The notes under the pieces were generated by a model. That model was given only the letters and a program-made list of their open reading frames with translations. It had not been told where the DNA came from and searched no databases. The position numbers were made by a program, and so were the translations under genes. Of a stretch of DNA of 13,537 nt, positions 1 through 7,735 are shown piece by piece. Source of the stretch: an uncultured Clostridia bacterium (lineage in GTDB: Bacteria > Bacillota > Clostridia > Oscillospirales > Acutalibacteraceae); assembly GCA_946628455.1 (NCBI GenBank), contig CAMOWP010000038.1:1-13537 (forward strand), given 5' to 3'. Position 1 is the stretch's first letter. Every line of letters starts with the position of its first letter.

Positions 1-834
1 CTTGTTGACCCGAGCATTGACGAAATCAAGGCGGCAAGAGGCAGCGAGGTTACGGGGCTTTTCGGAAAGAACGTTTTTAAAATCTGCCAGAAGGCAGACG
101 TTGTTTTTCTCGCTCTTCACGGCGAGGACGGCGAAAACGGAAAGGTTCAGGCGTCGCTTGACACGCTTGGAATCAAATACACGGGCTCGGGCTGCCTTGC
201 TTCGGCAATCGCTATGAACAAATTCATCACGAAGCAGCTTATGTCGGCTAACAATATTTTAAACGCCGAATACATAGTTCTTAAAAACGGCGCCTGCGCT
301 CTCCCCTCCTTTGGAATGCCCTGCGTTATCAAACCGAGCTCAGGCGGCTCAAGCGTTGGCGTTACAATCGTATGGGACGAGAAGGATTACGAAAAAGCCG
401 TTCGCCTCGCTTTTAAATATGAAAACGAGGTCATAGTTGAAAAGTACATCAAGGGAAGAGAATTTTCTGTCGGCGTTCTCGGAGACACTGTGCTTCCTCC
501 GATTGAGATTATCCCGAAGGCAGGCTTTTACGATTACAAAAACAAGTATCAGCCGGGCGCAACAATTGAAATCTGCCCCGCAGAGCTGACTGAAACGCAG
601 ACGGCGGACATTCAGAAAAGCGCAAAGGCGGTATTTGACGTGCTCGGGCTCGAGGTTTACGGAAGAATTGATTTCATCCTCAACGAGGCTGACGGAAAAT
701 TCTATGCGCTTGAAGCAAACTCCCTCCCCGGTATGACGGGAATGAGCCTTCTTCCGCAGGAGGCAAAGGCAATCGGAATCGAATATCCCGCCCTGTGCGA
801 TAAAATCGTTCAGCTCTCGCTCCAAAAATACTAA
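1..834 (+). CDS. ddl: D-alanine--D-alanine ligase, 3' part (5' end outside window)
   Basis: This cytoplasmic ATP-grasp enzyme joins two D-alanines for the peptidoglycan stem peptide. The reading frame is open from base 1 and gives 277 residues; family members are about 350, so roughly the first 70 residues lie outside the window. Visible in fragment numbering: the LHGEDGENGKVQ block (39-50), YTGSG (60-64) leading to AMNK (71-74), the ATP-binding segment CVIKPSSGGSSVGV (108-121), and the metal ligands D224 (RIDF), E238 and N240 within EANSLPGMT. The omega-loop carries FYDY and NKY with a tyrosine at 183, as in D-Ala-D-Ala rather than D-Ala-D-Lac ligases; that specificity is inferred. The ATG at 214 is internal Met72, not a start. 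The gene converges on murF, which uses its product, and ends at a strong hairpin. Confidence 0.96.
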   Translation, partial: LVDPSIDEIKAARGSEVTGLFGKNVFKICQKADVVFLALHGEDGENGKVQASLDTLGIKYTGSGCLASAIAMNKFITKQLMSANNILNAEYIVLKNGACALPSFGMPCVIKPSSGGSSVGVTIVWDEKDYEKAVRLAFKYENEVIVEKYIKGREFSVGVLGDTVLPPIEIIPKAGFYDYKNKYQPGATIEICPAELTETQTADIQKSAKAVFDVLGLEVYGRIDFILNEADGKFYALEANSLPGMTGMSLLPQEAKAIGIEYPALCDKIVQLSLQKY

Positions 835-839
835 AAATT

Positions 840-870
840 AAAGCTTTACGGAAAACCGTAAAGCTTTTTT
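840..870. terminator. Intrinsic terminator between convergent ddl and murF
   Basis: A 12-bp perfect stem (840-851 pairs with 856-867, AAAGCTTTACGG and its complement) closes an AAAA loop and is followed by further T residues to 870. The plus-strand version has the better T-run and serves ddl. On the minus strand the stem is followed by TAATTTTTAG, so it may also stop murF transcripts. Confidence 0.88.
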
Positions 871-873
871 GTT

Positions 874-2247
874 TTATAAAATTGATTTGAGGTATTCGTA
901 AAACTGCTCCATTTTCATACCTCTTGAGCCTTTGACGAGGACGGCGTCGCCCGACTTGATTTTGCCGTCATTTACGAAGGCTTTAATTGCTTCTTCAAGC
1001 GCTTCGCGCTCGTCCTTTTTAAACACCTTGCAGTTTTTCTCCATTCCGTTTTCAAACGCGGCGCAGTCATCGCCGATGAAAAATGCAAAATCGAGCTTAT
1101 TATCCCTGCACATTTTGCCGAGGTTGAAATGCTCTTTTTCTGCGAATTCTCCGAGCTCGAGCATCTCGCCGAGGAAGGCGATTTTTCCGCCCTGCCCTGC
1201 GTGAATTTTGAGCGTTTCAAGCGCAACGCGTGCTGAATCGGGGCTTGAATTATAATAATCCTTGATAATTTTAACGCCGTTTACTGTTTCAGCCTCCTGG
1301 CGCATACCTACGCTCTTATAATTTTCAAGCGCTGAAAACGCCCTGTCAACGCTGATTCCGAGCGCAAGACCCGCCCTCATAGCTTCAAGCGCGTTGAGAA
1401 CGTTATAATTTCCGAGAACGGGGATAAAGCCTTTATATTCTCTGCCCTCATAAACTGCCGTGAAATAAGTTTTGCCGTCCTTCGCTTCAATATCCTTTGC
1501 ATAAAGCGATTTGTGCGCCTCCTCGCCGATTCCGATAAACGCTTTTTCAAAAGCGCCCGTATCGGCTGTTTTAAGAAGCGCGTCGTCACCGTTTAAGATA
1601 AGGAGACCGTCAGGGCTTAAGCCTTCCGTAATTTCAAGCTTTGCCTTGAGGATGTTCTCCTGAGAGCCGAGGTTTCCTATATGCGCCTTGCCTACATTTG
1701 TTATCATTGCGATATCGGGCTTTGCAATATTCGTAAGGCGGCTGATTTCGCCGAGGTGATTCATACCCATTTCAAGAACGGCAACGGCGTATGTATCATC
1801 AAGCTCAAGCACGCTTTTCGGGAGGCCGATTTCGTTATTGAAATTCTTTGCGGTTGAATAAACGCTATAGCCTGACGAAAGAACGGCCGCGGTCATATCC
1901 CTTGTTGTTGTTTTTCCGTTGCTGCCCGTAACTGCTACAACCTTGATGTCAAGAGTTGATTTGTAATACGCCGCAAGGCGGTGAAGCGCGAGCAGAGTAT
2001 CGTCAACGTATAAAACGGGAACGCCCGCCTCAACCTTTTTTGAGCAGACTACAGCGGCGGCGCCGTTTTTCTCGGCAACGTCGATATAATCGTGCGCGTC
2101 AAACCTCTCGCCCGAAAGCGCAATAAAAATGTCCCCCTGATTAATAGTTCTTGTGTCTGTGCTTACTCCGCTGATTACTATATCATTATCAGAAGCGCAG
2201 GCAGCGTTTATATTTTTCACTATATCCGAAAGCTTTAATCTGTTCAT
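874..2247 (-). CDS. murF: UDP-N-acetylmuramoyl-tripeptide--D-alanyl-D-alanine ligase MurF
   Basis: This is the cytoplasmic Mur ligase that adds the D-Ala-D-Ala dipeptide to UDP-MurNAc-tripeptide, completing the pentapeptide precursor. The 457 residues match the family's usual length. Visible features are the N-terminal STDTR motif (29-33), the P-loop TGSNGKTTT (107-115), NFNNEIGLP (135-143), EMGMNH (159-164), NVGKAHIGNLGS (184-195), and KAKLEI (201-206), whose K203 is the likely carbamylated lysine. The substrate-domain motif DYYNSSPDS spans 330-338, and LGEMLELG and KGSRGMKMEQ follow at about 359-366 and 439-448. The ATG start has GAGGTGG (2252-2258) six bases upstream. A TTGACA-17-TATCTT promoter lies in the short gap after the carboxylesterase, so murF is probably its own transcript. 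Its convergent position against ddl is unusual. Confidence 0.97.
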   Translation of the reverse strand: MNRLKLSDIVKNINAACASDNDIVISGVSTDTRTINQGDIFIALSGERFDAHDYIDVAEKNGAAAVVCSKKVEAGVPVLYVDDTLLALHRLAAYYKSTLDIKVVAVTGSNGKTTTRDMTAAVLSSGYSVYSTAKNFNNEIGLPKSVLELDDTYAVAVLEMGMNHLGEISRLTNIAKPDIAMITNVGKAHIGNLGSQENILKAKLEITEGLSPDGLLILNGDDALLKTADTGAFEKAFIGIGEEAHKSLYAKDIEAKDGKTYFTAVYEGREYKGFIPVLGNYNVLNALEAMRAGLALGISVDRAFSALENYKSVGMRQEAETVNGVKIIKDYYNSSPDSARVALETLKIHAGQGGKIAFLGEMLELGEFAEKEHFNLGKMCRDNKLDFAFFIGDDCAAFENGMEKNCKVFKKDEREALEEAIKAFVNDGKIKSGDAVLVKGSRGMKMEQFYEYLKSIL

Positions 2248-2274
2248 AAATCCACCTCAATAAATTATATTAAT

Positions 2275-2303
2275 AAGATAATGGAAAAACACGCCGATGT
2301 CAA
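2275..2303 (-). promoter_or_regulatory. Predicted murF promoter
   Basis: On the minus strand a perfect TTGACA (-35, 2298-2303) is followed after 17 bp by TATCTT (-10, 2275-2280). The -35 begins three bases past the stop codon of the upstream carboxylesterase gene, so murF can be expressed independently in this 59-bp gap. Confidence 0.6.
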
Positions 2304-2306
2304 ATA

Positions 2307-4154
2307 TTATTTGGCCTTTTCGGTATCCTTTTGCGACTTATCAATAATAGTGTACAGCTCTGAATACATATCGTCTGCCATTTTTATTTCCTCATCGAGC
2401 TGAAGGAGCTGCTTTTCGGTTTTAGTATACTGCTTCCACTCGGGAAGATTTTCGCCGTTCGGGTTGCCCGTTTTAACAAAATTCACCCAGTAATTCTGCA
2501 TAGCTTCGCTGAGCGCTTCGTCCTTTTCGTCGTAGAGCCACGCGTGGCGCCAAAGGTTGCCGTAAGCATAGGGCATTTCGCCGCCGTGATTTGCGCGCAG
2601 AGATTTATTGTCCTTACTGAAACAGTAGAAATATACGGGTCTGTTTTCTTCGGCAACGTAGTCGGACCATTTTTTATGGCTGTATGCAAACCATGTTCCG
2701 CCGAGGACGTAGTTATAAGTTCCCTTTGCGCTTCCGCCCGCTTCAACGGCAAAATCATAATCGAGCTTTTTGCTGTCTGCAGGGTAAGCGCTGAGAACGT
2801 CCTTTGAATATTTTCCGAAAAGGTCGCTCATTGCGTTTTCATACGCCTTGTCATCAACCTTATTAAAGAGGCCGAAAACATTTGCCTCGTGGGAATTATA
2901 GCCGTTGAGAAGCGCCTGCTCGTTATTCTGTTTCTTTTCATAAGTGAGATACGGCTGCTCGGTTATCGCGTAGCCGTCAACGGTCATTGCGCTGTTATTT
3001 GCAGAGGTGTTAACAAGCTCCTCGGCAGGGATTTTTCTTAAATCCCCAACGCTCTTTGCGCCGAAATCGTCAAGCGTTTTATCGCCCTGAATGAGAGCTT
3101 CTGCCATATCTCTGAAGGTGTGGTAAGGCGTTATCGGAGTAATGCCGCTGCTCTCGCCGATTGCATAGCGGAAAAGCCCCTTTGCAAGCGGAGATATGCA
3201 CAGCGCGTTTACGCTTGACGAGCCTGCAGATTCGCCTGCAACGGTTACGGCGGACGGGTCTCCGCCGAAATACTTAATATTTTTCTGCACCCATTTAAGC
3301 GCCTGCACCTGGTCAAGCAGGCCGTAATTTCCCGTTGTTTTATTCGGGCTTTCCTTTGCGAGCTCCTCGTTTGCCATATAGCCGAAAACATTGAGCCTGT
3401 AGCCGAAATTAACAACGATAATTCCCTTTTTGGCTAAGTCCTCTCCCCTGTATTCGGAAAATGAGGGCTGGCCCGAGGTGAGCGAGCCGCCGTGGATGAA
3501 AACGAGAACGGGCGCGTTTTTCACCTCGCCACCCGGCTTCCACACGTTTATGTAAAGCGAATCCTCGCTGACTGCTTCCCTGTAATTATCCTTAAGGTCA
3601 ATTTTATAGTTATGGTAGCCGATAATGGAGGTCAGCGAATTGTAAAGCTCGCTGTTTCTTTTTTGCATAGACATCGGGGCAAAGGTGTCGCACTCGCGGA
3701 CGCCTTCCCATTTGTCAGGCTCCTGCGGCTCCTTCCAGCGGAGGTCGCCCACGGGAGGCTTTGCATACGGAATTCCCGCAAAAACCTCAACGCTTTTATC
3801 CTCGCTGAAAACGCCCGATATATCGCCGTCTGAAATTGAGATAACCTCTGTTTTTTCAGGCTTTTTAACATCCACTGCGGGAACGCATTTATATGGCGGC
3901 TGCGAGATAATCATTGTTGCTCCGAGCACCGCGAAAAAGCCGAGCCACGCAAGAAAGCGCGTTCTTCTTCTTTTGTTTTTAATAACCTTTATTTCAAGGA
4001 TTACATACAATGCGCAGAACAAAACTGCCATTACCCAGCCGAGCAGAGTGTTTTTGGAAAGCTCCAGTATGGCTGAATATATTACCATTACAACAGCGAG
4101 CAGAATAAAAAAGCCCGCCCTGAATTTCTTTTCCTTTTTCTCCTTTTTCTTCAA
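2307..4154 (-). CDS. Membrane-anchored type-B carboxylesterase (alpha/beta hydrolase)
   Basis: A 615-residue protein of the carboxylesterase type B (para-nitrobenzyl esterase-like) family, which hydrolyses carboxylic esters; its substrate cannot be told from sequence. After a lysine-rich start (MKKKEKKEKK) come three hydrophobic segments (about 12-30, 36-56 and 66-84), then the catalytic domain from about 100. It shows FAGIPYAKPPVGDLRW (125-140), DSLYINVW (198-205), the oxyanion-hole HGG (221-223), the nucleophile elbow GESAG with Ser309, a probable acid Glu423 (NSHEANVFG) and His523 (ANHGGEMPYAYG). All expected triad positions are present. The start is TTG at 4152-4154 with GGGGG (4162-4166) seven bases upstream; the next in-frame ATG, codon 23, is inside the first hydrophobic segment and lacks support. 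The odd number of segments would place the hydrolase domain outside the cell if the N-terminus is cytoplasmic. A divergent promoter region separates it from the oxidoreductase gene. Confidence 0.92.
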   Translation of the reverse strand: MKKKEKKEKKFRAGFFILLAVVMVIYSAILELSKNTLLGWVMAVLFCALYVILEIKVIKNKRRRTRFLAWLGFFAVLGATMIISQPPYKCVPAVDVKKPEKTEVISISDGDISGVFSEDKSVEVFAGIPYAKPPVGDLRWKEPQEPDKWEGVRECDTFAPMSMQKRNSELYNSLTSIIGYHNYKIDLKDNYREAVSEDSLYINVWKPGGEVKNAPVLVFIHGGSLTSGQPSFSEYRGEDLAKKGIIVVNFGYRLNVFGYMANEELAKESPNKTTGNYGLLDQVQALKWVQKNIKYFGGDPSAVTVAGESAGSSSVNALCISPLAKGLFRYAIGESSGITPITPYHTFRDMAEALIQGDKTLDDFGAKSVGDLRKIPAEELVNTSANNSAMTVDGYAITEQPYLTYEKKQNNEQALLNGYNSHEANVFGLFNKVDDKAYENAMSDLFGKYSKDVLSAYPADSKKLDYDFAVEAGGSAKGTYNYVLGGTWFAYSHKKWSDYVAEENRPVYFYCFSKDNKSLRANHGGEMPYAYGNLWRHAWLYDEKDEALSEAMQNYWVNFVKTGNPNGENLPEWKQYTKTEKQLLQLDEEIKMADDMYSELYTIIDKSQKDTEKAK

Positions 4155-4175
4155 GGCAATACCCCCTTTTACTTA

Positions 4176-4204
4176 ATTATATCAAGCGCACAATTTAATT
4201 ACAA
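4176..4204 (-). promoter_or_regulatory. Predicted promoter of the carboxylesterase gene
   Basis: On the minus strand TTGTAA (4199-4204) is followed after 17 bp by a perfect TATAAT (4176-4181), preceded by an extended -10 TGA. It sits about 25 bp upstream of the TTG start and is back to back with the oxidoreductase promoter. Confidence 0.65.
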
Positions 4205-4214
4205 GCAATTTTCA

Positions 4215-4243
4215 TTGATATTACGCTTATTATGCTGTATACT
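4215..4243 (+). promoter_or_regulatory. Predicted promoter of the Gfo/Idh/MocA oxidoreductase gene
   Basis: TTGATA (4215-4220), a 17-bp spacer and TATACT (4238-4243). The expected transcription start near 4250 coincides with the first base of the ribosome binding site, implying a leader of only about 12 nt. Confidence 0.6.
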
Positions 4244-4249
4244 GAAAAC

Positions 4250-4257
4250 GAGGTGAT
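4250..4257 (+). promoter_or_regulatory. Ribosome binding site that sets the oxidoreductase start
   Basis: GAGGTGAT lies four bases before ATG 4262. The upstream in-frame ATG at 4232 has no such site and overlaps the spacer just before the predicted -10 element, so translation should begin at 4262. Confidence 0.8.
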
Positions 4258-4261
4258 AAAA

Positions 4262-5215
4262 ATGGCATTTAACTGGGCGTACATAGGAAGCGGCAGCATT
4301 GCAAAAAACACGGCAAGGAGCATTGAAAAGGGCGAGCACGGAATTGTGGCCGTTTATTCGCGCACCTATTCAAAGGCTGAGGCGTTTGCAAAAAAGCACG
4401 GCGCAACAGCATACAGGACTTTTGAAGAAGCTGTAAACGATGAGAGAGTTGACGGAGTTTACATTGCAACGCCGCACACCTCTCATCTTGAATACGCAAT
4501 AAAAGCGCTTGAAATGAAGAAGCCCGTGCTTTGCGAAAAGCCTGTAGGAGTCAGCAAAAAAGAGGCTGAAAGGATGATAAACACGGCAAAGGAAAACGGC
4601 GTTTATTTCTGCGAGGCGATGTGGACCTGGTTTTCAGACGTTGCGCTGACGGTTAAAAAATGGATTGACGAAAAACGTATAGGCGAAATCAAAAGCGTTG
4701 TTATTGACTACTCCTTCCCCGGGCTGATGATGAATAAAAATTCCAGAGTTCTCACACCCGAAACTGCGGGAGGCGGGCTGCTTGACGTTGGCATTTACCC
4801 GATAACATACTGCTACCGCCTTTTCGGTATGCCGAAAAGCATCAGCTGCAGCGGCGAGCTCAAAGGCGGGATAGACATAAAAGAAACCGTAATACTTGAT
4901 TACGGTTCCTTTAAGTGTAAGCTTAATATTTCACTTGATAAACTCAAGGAGGGCTGCAAAATTGAGGGAGCTAAAGGAAGCATCAGCATTCCTATGTTCC
5001 ATATGGCGTGGAAGGCAACCCTTAAAAGCGCAGGCGAAAAAGAAATTTTCAGGGGTAAAACGGATTATCTGACGGAATTCAGCGCCGTTGCCGATGAAAT
5101 CAGAAGCGGCAAGACGGAATCTGAATTCATTCCGTTTTCCTCAACGCTGAGCTGCCTTGAAATAATTGACGAGTGCAGAAAGCAGCTCGGGCTCGTTTAC
5201 CCGTTTGAAAAATAA
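4262..5215 (+). CDS. Gfo/Idh/MocA family NAD(P)-dependent oxidoreductase
   Basis: A 317-residue cytoplasmic dehydrogenase of the Gfo/Idh/MocA family, whose members oxidise or reduce sugars, inositols and related compounds with NAD(P)(H). The N-terminal Rossmann fold shows YIGSGSIA (7-14) and SRTYSKAEAFA (33-43). The family signature CEKPVGVSKKEAERM spans 91-105 with the typical EKP lysine. EAMWTWF (118-124) resembles the EAMW motif of the dihydrodiol dehydrogenase-like branch, and GGGLLDVGIYP (170-180) contains the conserved Asp/Gly/Tyr of the catalytic domain. The substrate is unknown. The start at 4262 is chosen from GAGGTGAT just upstream; starting at 4232 would add ten residues. It is a single-gene unit with its own promoter, divergent from the carboxylesterase. 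Its TAA touches the stop codon of the convergent NERD gene with no intervening base. Confidence 0.92.
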   Translation: MAFNWAYIGSGSIAKNTARSIEKGEHGIVAVYSRTYSKAEAFAKKHGATAYRTFEEAVNDERVDGVYIATPHTSHLEYAIKALEMKKPVLCEKPVGVSKKEAERMINTAKENGVYFCEAMWTWFSDVALTVKKWIDEKRIGEIKSVVIDYSFPGLMMNKNSRVLTPETAGGGLLDVGIYPITYCYRLFGMPKSISCSGELKGGIDIKETVILDYGSFKCKLNISLDKLKEGCKIEGAKGSISIPMFHMAWKATLKSAGEKEIFRGKTDYLTEFSAVADEIRSGKTESEFIPFSSTLSCLEIIDECRKQLGLVYPFEK

Positions 5216-5962
5216 TTATTTAAGAAGCTCAATTACCTTTTTAACGTCCTTATCGGAAATATCGTTAAAGTTCTTTGTAATGAAGGATAGCATATCCCGC
5301 TGCTCATAGAAGGAGTAAACAGCAATATCGTCAAGATAGCCGTATTTTACAACCTCCGCCTCAGGGTTTGAAAAGTAAACTATTCCGTTAACGTAAACGT
5401 CTGCTCCGTTTTCCCTGAGGTAATGGGCAAGGCGGTAAATATGGGTTGAAATTTGCCTTACGGGGCTGTAAAAGGTCTTTGTGTAAGGCGTTCCTCCCCT
5501 GCCGATTTTAGTCTGCTCCCAGTTAGTATCGGTCATATTGCCGACTATTCTGCCGCGGTGGTTTTTGCTTTCAATAATAAACACGCCGCCCTTGCCTACC
5601 ACTATATTGTCAACCTCGCTCATTTTGCCGTCATAGGTTATATGGGCGTTTTTGAAAACGGTGTAGGAATCGGGGAGCCTTTCAAGCAGGCGTTCGGTCA
5701 TATTTTCGCCTTCAAGCCCCGCTTCAATAATCGCCGCCTTATCACGCCCCTTAAGGACTATGACAAGGTAAACGGCTCCGACGAAGAATATCCCCGTGCC
5801 CGCAAGCACGATAAAGGAATCGAACTTAACAAGGCCTGCAATAAGGAGCGCCGCTGCAACAATGAAAATTGCAAGCAGCTTGGCGTAGGAGGAGGCTCTG
5901 CTTTTCTTTGCCTTTTTCAGTTTTTCTTCAAGCTCTTCGCTTTTTTTAACTATATTTGCCAT
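5216..5962 (-). CDS. Membrane-anchored NERD-domain protein
   Basis: A 248-residue protein with a nuclease-related (NERD) domain, a fold related to PD-(D/E)XK nucleases; the function of stand-alone membrane NERD proteins is not established. The first 25 residues are highly charged and coil-like (EELEEKLKKAKK), followed by two hydrophobic segments (about 28-45 and 48-70). The NERD core runs from about 80 to 190: AGLEGE (81-86), SEVDNIVV (115-122) with Asp118, and FIIESKNHRG (128-137) giving the E131-x-K133 pair, consistent with an intact PD-ExK-like site. An even number of membrane segments would leave the domain in the cytoplasm. The ATG is the only reasonable start because an in-frame stop lies just upstream, yet no clear Shine-Dalgarno precedes it (ATTATCAATT). 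It follows the hydrogenase gene by 48 bp across a hairpin and has no convincing promoter of its own. Confidence 0.88.
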   Translation of the reverse strand: MANIVKKSEELEEKLKKAKKSRASSYAKLLAIFIVAAALLIAGLVKFDSFIVLAGTGIFFVGAVYLVIVLKGRDKAAIIEAGLEGENMTERLLERLPDSYTVFKNAHITYDGKMSEVDNIVVGKGGVFIIESKNHRGRIVGNMTDTNWEQTKIGRGGTPYTKTFYSPVRQISTHIYRLAHYLRENGADVYVNGIVYFSNPEAEVVKYGYLDDIAVYSFYEQRDMLSFITKNFNDISDKDVKKVIELLK

Positions 5963-5979
5963 AATTGATAATCATTTAT

Positions 5980-6008
5980 AAAGCCTTGGATAAACCAAGG
6001 CTTTTTAG
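5980..6008. terminator. Hairpin between the hydrogenase and NERD genes
   Basis: A 10-bp perfect stem AAAGCCTTGG / CCAAGGCTTT (5980-5989 with 5995-6004) with loop ATAAA. It sits seven bases past the hydrogenase stop. On the minus strand the stem's UUU is followed by AUAAAUGAUU, a poor U-tract, so termination of the hydrogenase operon may be partial. On the plus strand it is followed by the better TTTTTAGTTTT. Confidence 0.65.
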
Positions 6009-6010
6009 TT

Positions 6011-7735
6011 TTATTTAATCTTCCAGCCGTTATGGTCTGTATGGAGCAAATCGTGCGCCTTATGGCTCAGAGGAGCCTCCATATATTCGTTGTAAAGCTT
6101 TAGAACTGAAGGATTCTCATGCGAAAAGCGAATAGGATTATCGCTATCCAGAGCATAAAGCCTTCTTCCACGGCTCTCATACATCTCAAACGGGTGAATA
6201 GGCTGTCCGCCGCCGCCTGCGCAGCCGCCGGGGCACGCCATAATCTCAACGAAATCGTACTCAACCTCGCCTCGTCTTATAGCTTCAAGCAGCTCTCTTG
6301 TGTTGCCGAGGCCGCTTGCTACAGCGCAACGAACCTTAGTTCCTTCAATATCAAACTCAGCCTCGTTCCAGCCCTTGTGGTATCCGCGAACAGGCATAAA
6401 CGCGTCTGCGTCGGGATTCTTGCCCGTTGCAAGGAAATAAGCCGAGCGAAGCGCAGCTTCCATAACGCCGCCCGTTGCGCCGAAGATAACTGCAGCGCCC
6501 GTTCCGTCGCTGAGCGGGTCGTCAAGCGGCTTATCCTCAAGCTCGCTTATGTTAATGCTTGCGGCTTTAATCATCTTGATTAGCTCGCGCGTTGTTATAA
6601 CAAGGTCAACATCCTGACCTCTTGTTTCGCTTCCCATATTCTCATATGCGCACTCTGCCTTTTTTGCAACGCAGGGCATAACGGAAACGCAGATTACATC
6701 CTTAGGGTCTCTGCCGATTTTCTCTGCAAAATAGCTCTTTGCAACTGCGCCGAACATCTGCTGAGGGCTCTTTGCGCTTGAAAGCTGGTCTACCATATCG
6801 GGATACTGAGTTCTCATAAACCTTACCCAGCCCGGGCAGCAGGAGGTGAACATCGGGAATTTGTTATTCTCTTTATCAGAGAGCTTTTTAAGGAATTCGC
6901 TTCCCTCCTCCATAATAGTGAGGTCGGCTGAGAAGTTTGTATCAAATATGTAATCGAAGCCGAGCTGCCTTAAAGCCTCGCCCATCTTTTCGATTGTTGC
7001 GTCCTCTTCGGAAAGACCGAGTTCCTCGCCCCACGCCGCTCTTACAGCGGGAGCAACCTGAACAATTTTAACCTTATCCTTCTGAGCAAGGATATCGTAA
7101 AGCTTGTTCTTATCGTCTCTCTCATGGAGCGCGCCGACGGGGCAGTGAGTTATGCACTGGCCGCAGACTGAGCAGTCAGCCTTGTCAATGCTGAGCCCGC
7201 CCTTAACGTCAACCGTTGTTCTTGCGCCCGTTCCGCATACATCCCAAACGCCGAGCGCCTGCACCTTGTTACAAATCTGGATACAGCGCATACATTTGAT
7301 ACACTTTTCGTTATCGCGGATAAGCGGAAAGTCTCTGTTCCAGTTAACCTTTCTGATTTTCTTTTTATAGATATCGGTTGAAAGGCCGAATTCCTCAGCA
7401 AGCGCCTGAAGCTGGCAGTTTCCGCACCTTGCGCAGGTTGCGCAGTGGTAATCGTGCTCTGAGAGAATAAGCTCAAGGGTTGCTTTTCTTGAAGCCATAA
7501 CCTTAGGGGAATTTGTGTAAACAACCATTCCCTCCTCAACCGCGTTGTTACACGCAGCGGCAAGGCGCTCCATTCCCTCAATTTCAACAACGCAGATTCG
7601 GCAGGCGCCGATTTCGTTAATATCCTTTAAATAGCAAAGGGTCGGGATAAGAATTCCGTTTGCATTTGCAGCTTCAAGGATAGTAGTTCCCTTTTCAACA
7701 GTAATATTTCTGCCGTTAATCGTTAAATTTACCAT
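6011..7735 (-). CDS. hydA: [FeFe] hydrogenase, group A catalytic subunit
   Basis: The H2-forming or H2-oxidising iron hydrogenase; 574 residues, with the domain layout of Clostridium pasteurianum CpI. In order: a [2Fe-2S] ferredoxin domain (C34, C45, C48, C62); a His/Cys [4Fe-4S] site (H94, C98, C101, C107); two [4Fe-4S] clusters (C145, C148, C151, C155 and C188, C191, C194, C198); and the H-cluster domain with TSCCPGW (297-303), MPCVAKKAE (353-361) and MACPGGCAGGGGQP (499-512). All H-cluster ligands (C300, C354, C501, C505) and the proton-relay cysteine C299 are present, so it should be active. No signal peptide is seen, so it is cytoplasmic. Its start overlaps the upstream oxidoreductase gene by 7 bp, and its GGAGG lies inside that gene's last codons, about 12 bases from the ATG. 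The two proteins probably form one complex. The HydE/F/G maturases are not in the window. Confidence 0.97.
   Translation of the reverse strand: MVNLTINGRNITVEKGTTILEAANANGILIPTLCYLKDINEIGACRICVVEIEGMERLAAACNNAVEEGMVVYTNSPKVMASRKATLELILSEHDYHCATCARCGNCQLQALAEEFGLSTDIYKKKIRKVNWNRDFPLIRDNEKCIKCMRCIQICNKVQALGVWDVCGTGARTTVDVKGGLSIDKADCSVCGQCITHCPVGALHERDDKNKLYDILAQKDKVKIVQVAPAVRAAWGEELGLSEEDATIEKMGEALRQLGFDYIFDTNFSADLTIMEEGSEFLKKLSDKENNKFPMFTSCCPGWVRFMRTQYPDMVDQLSSAKSPQQMFGAVAKSYFAEKIGRDPKDVICVSVMPCVAKKAECAYENMGSETRGQDVDLVITTRELIKMIKAASINISELEDKPLDDPLSDGTGAAVIFGATGGVMEAALRSAYFLATGKNPDADAFMPVRGYHKGWNEAEFDIEGTKVRCAVASGLGNTRELLEAIRRGEVEYDFVEIMACPGGCAGGGGQPIHPFEMYESRGRRLYALDSDNPIRFSHENPSVLKLYNEYMEAPLSHKAHDLLHTDHNGWKIK

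Noticed and set aside
214..216. ATG 214 as the start of a short ddl-like gene
   Set aside because: The frame is open back to base 1 and encodes conserved Ddl sequence upstream, so this is an internal methionine of a gene cut by the window edge.
2262..2270. TATAAT close to murF as its -10
   Set aside because: It is about 28 bp from the TTGACA, too far; TATCTT at 17 bp fits better.
4232..4261. Upstream in-frame ATG adding ten residues to the oxidoreductase
   Set aside because: It has no ribosome binding site and overlaps the predicted promoter spacer and -10; ATG 4262 has GAGGTGAT at ideal spacing and begins right before the Rossmann strand.
6119..6583. Plus-strand reading frame opposite hydA
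   Set aside because: It lies entirely opposite conserved H-cluster coding sequence and has no ribosome binding site or known motifs.
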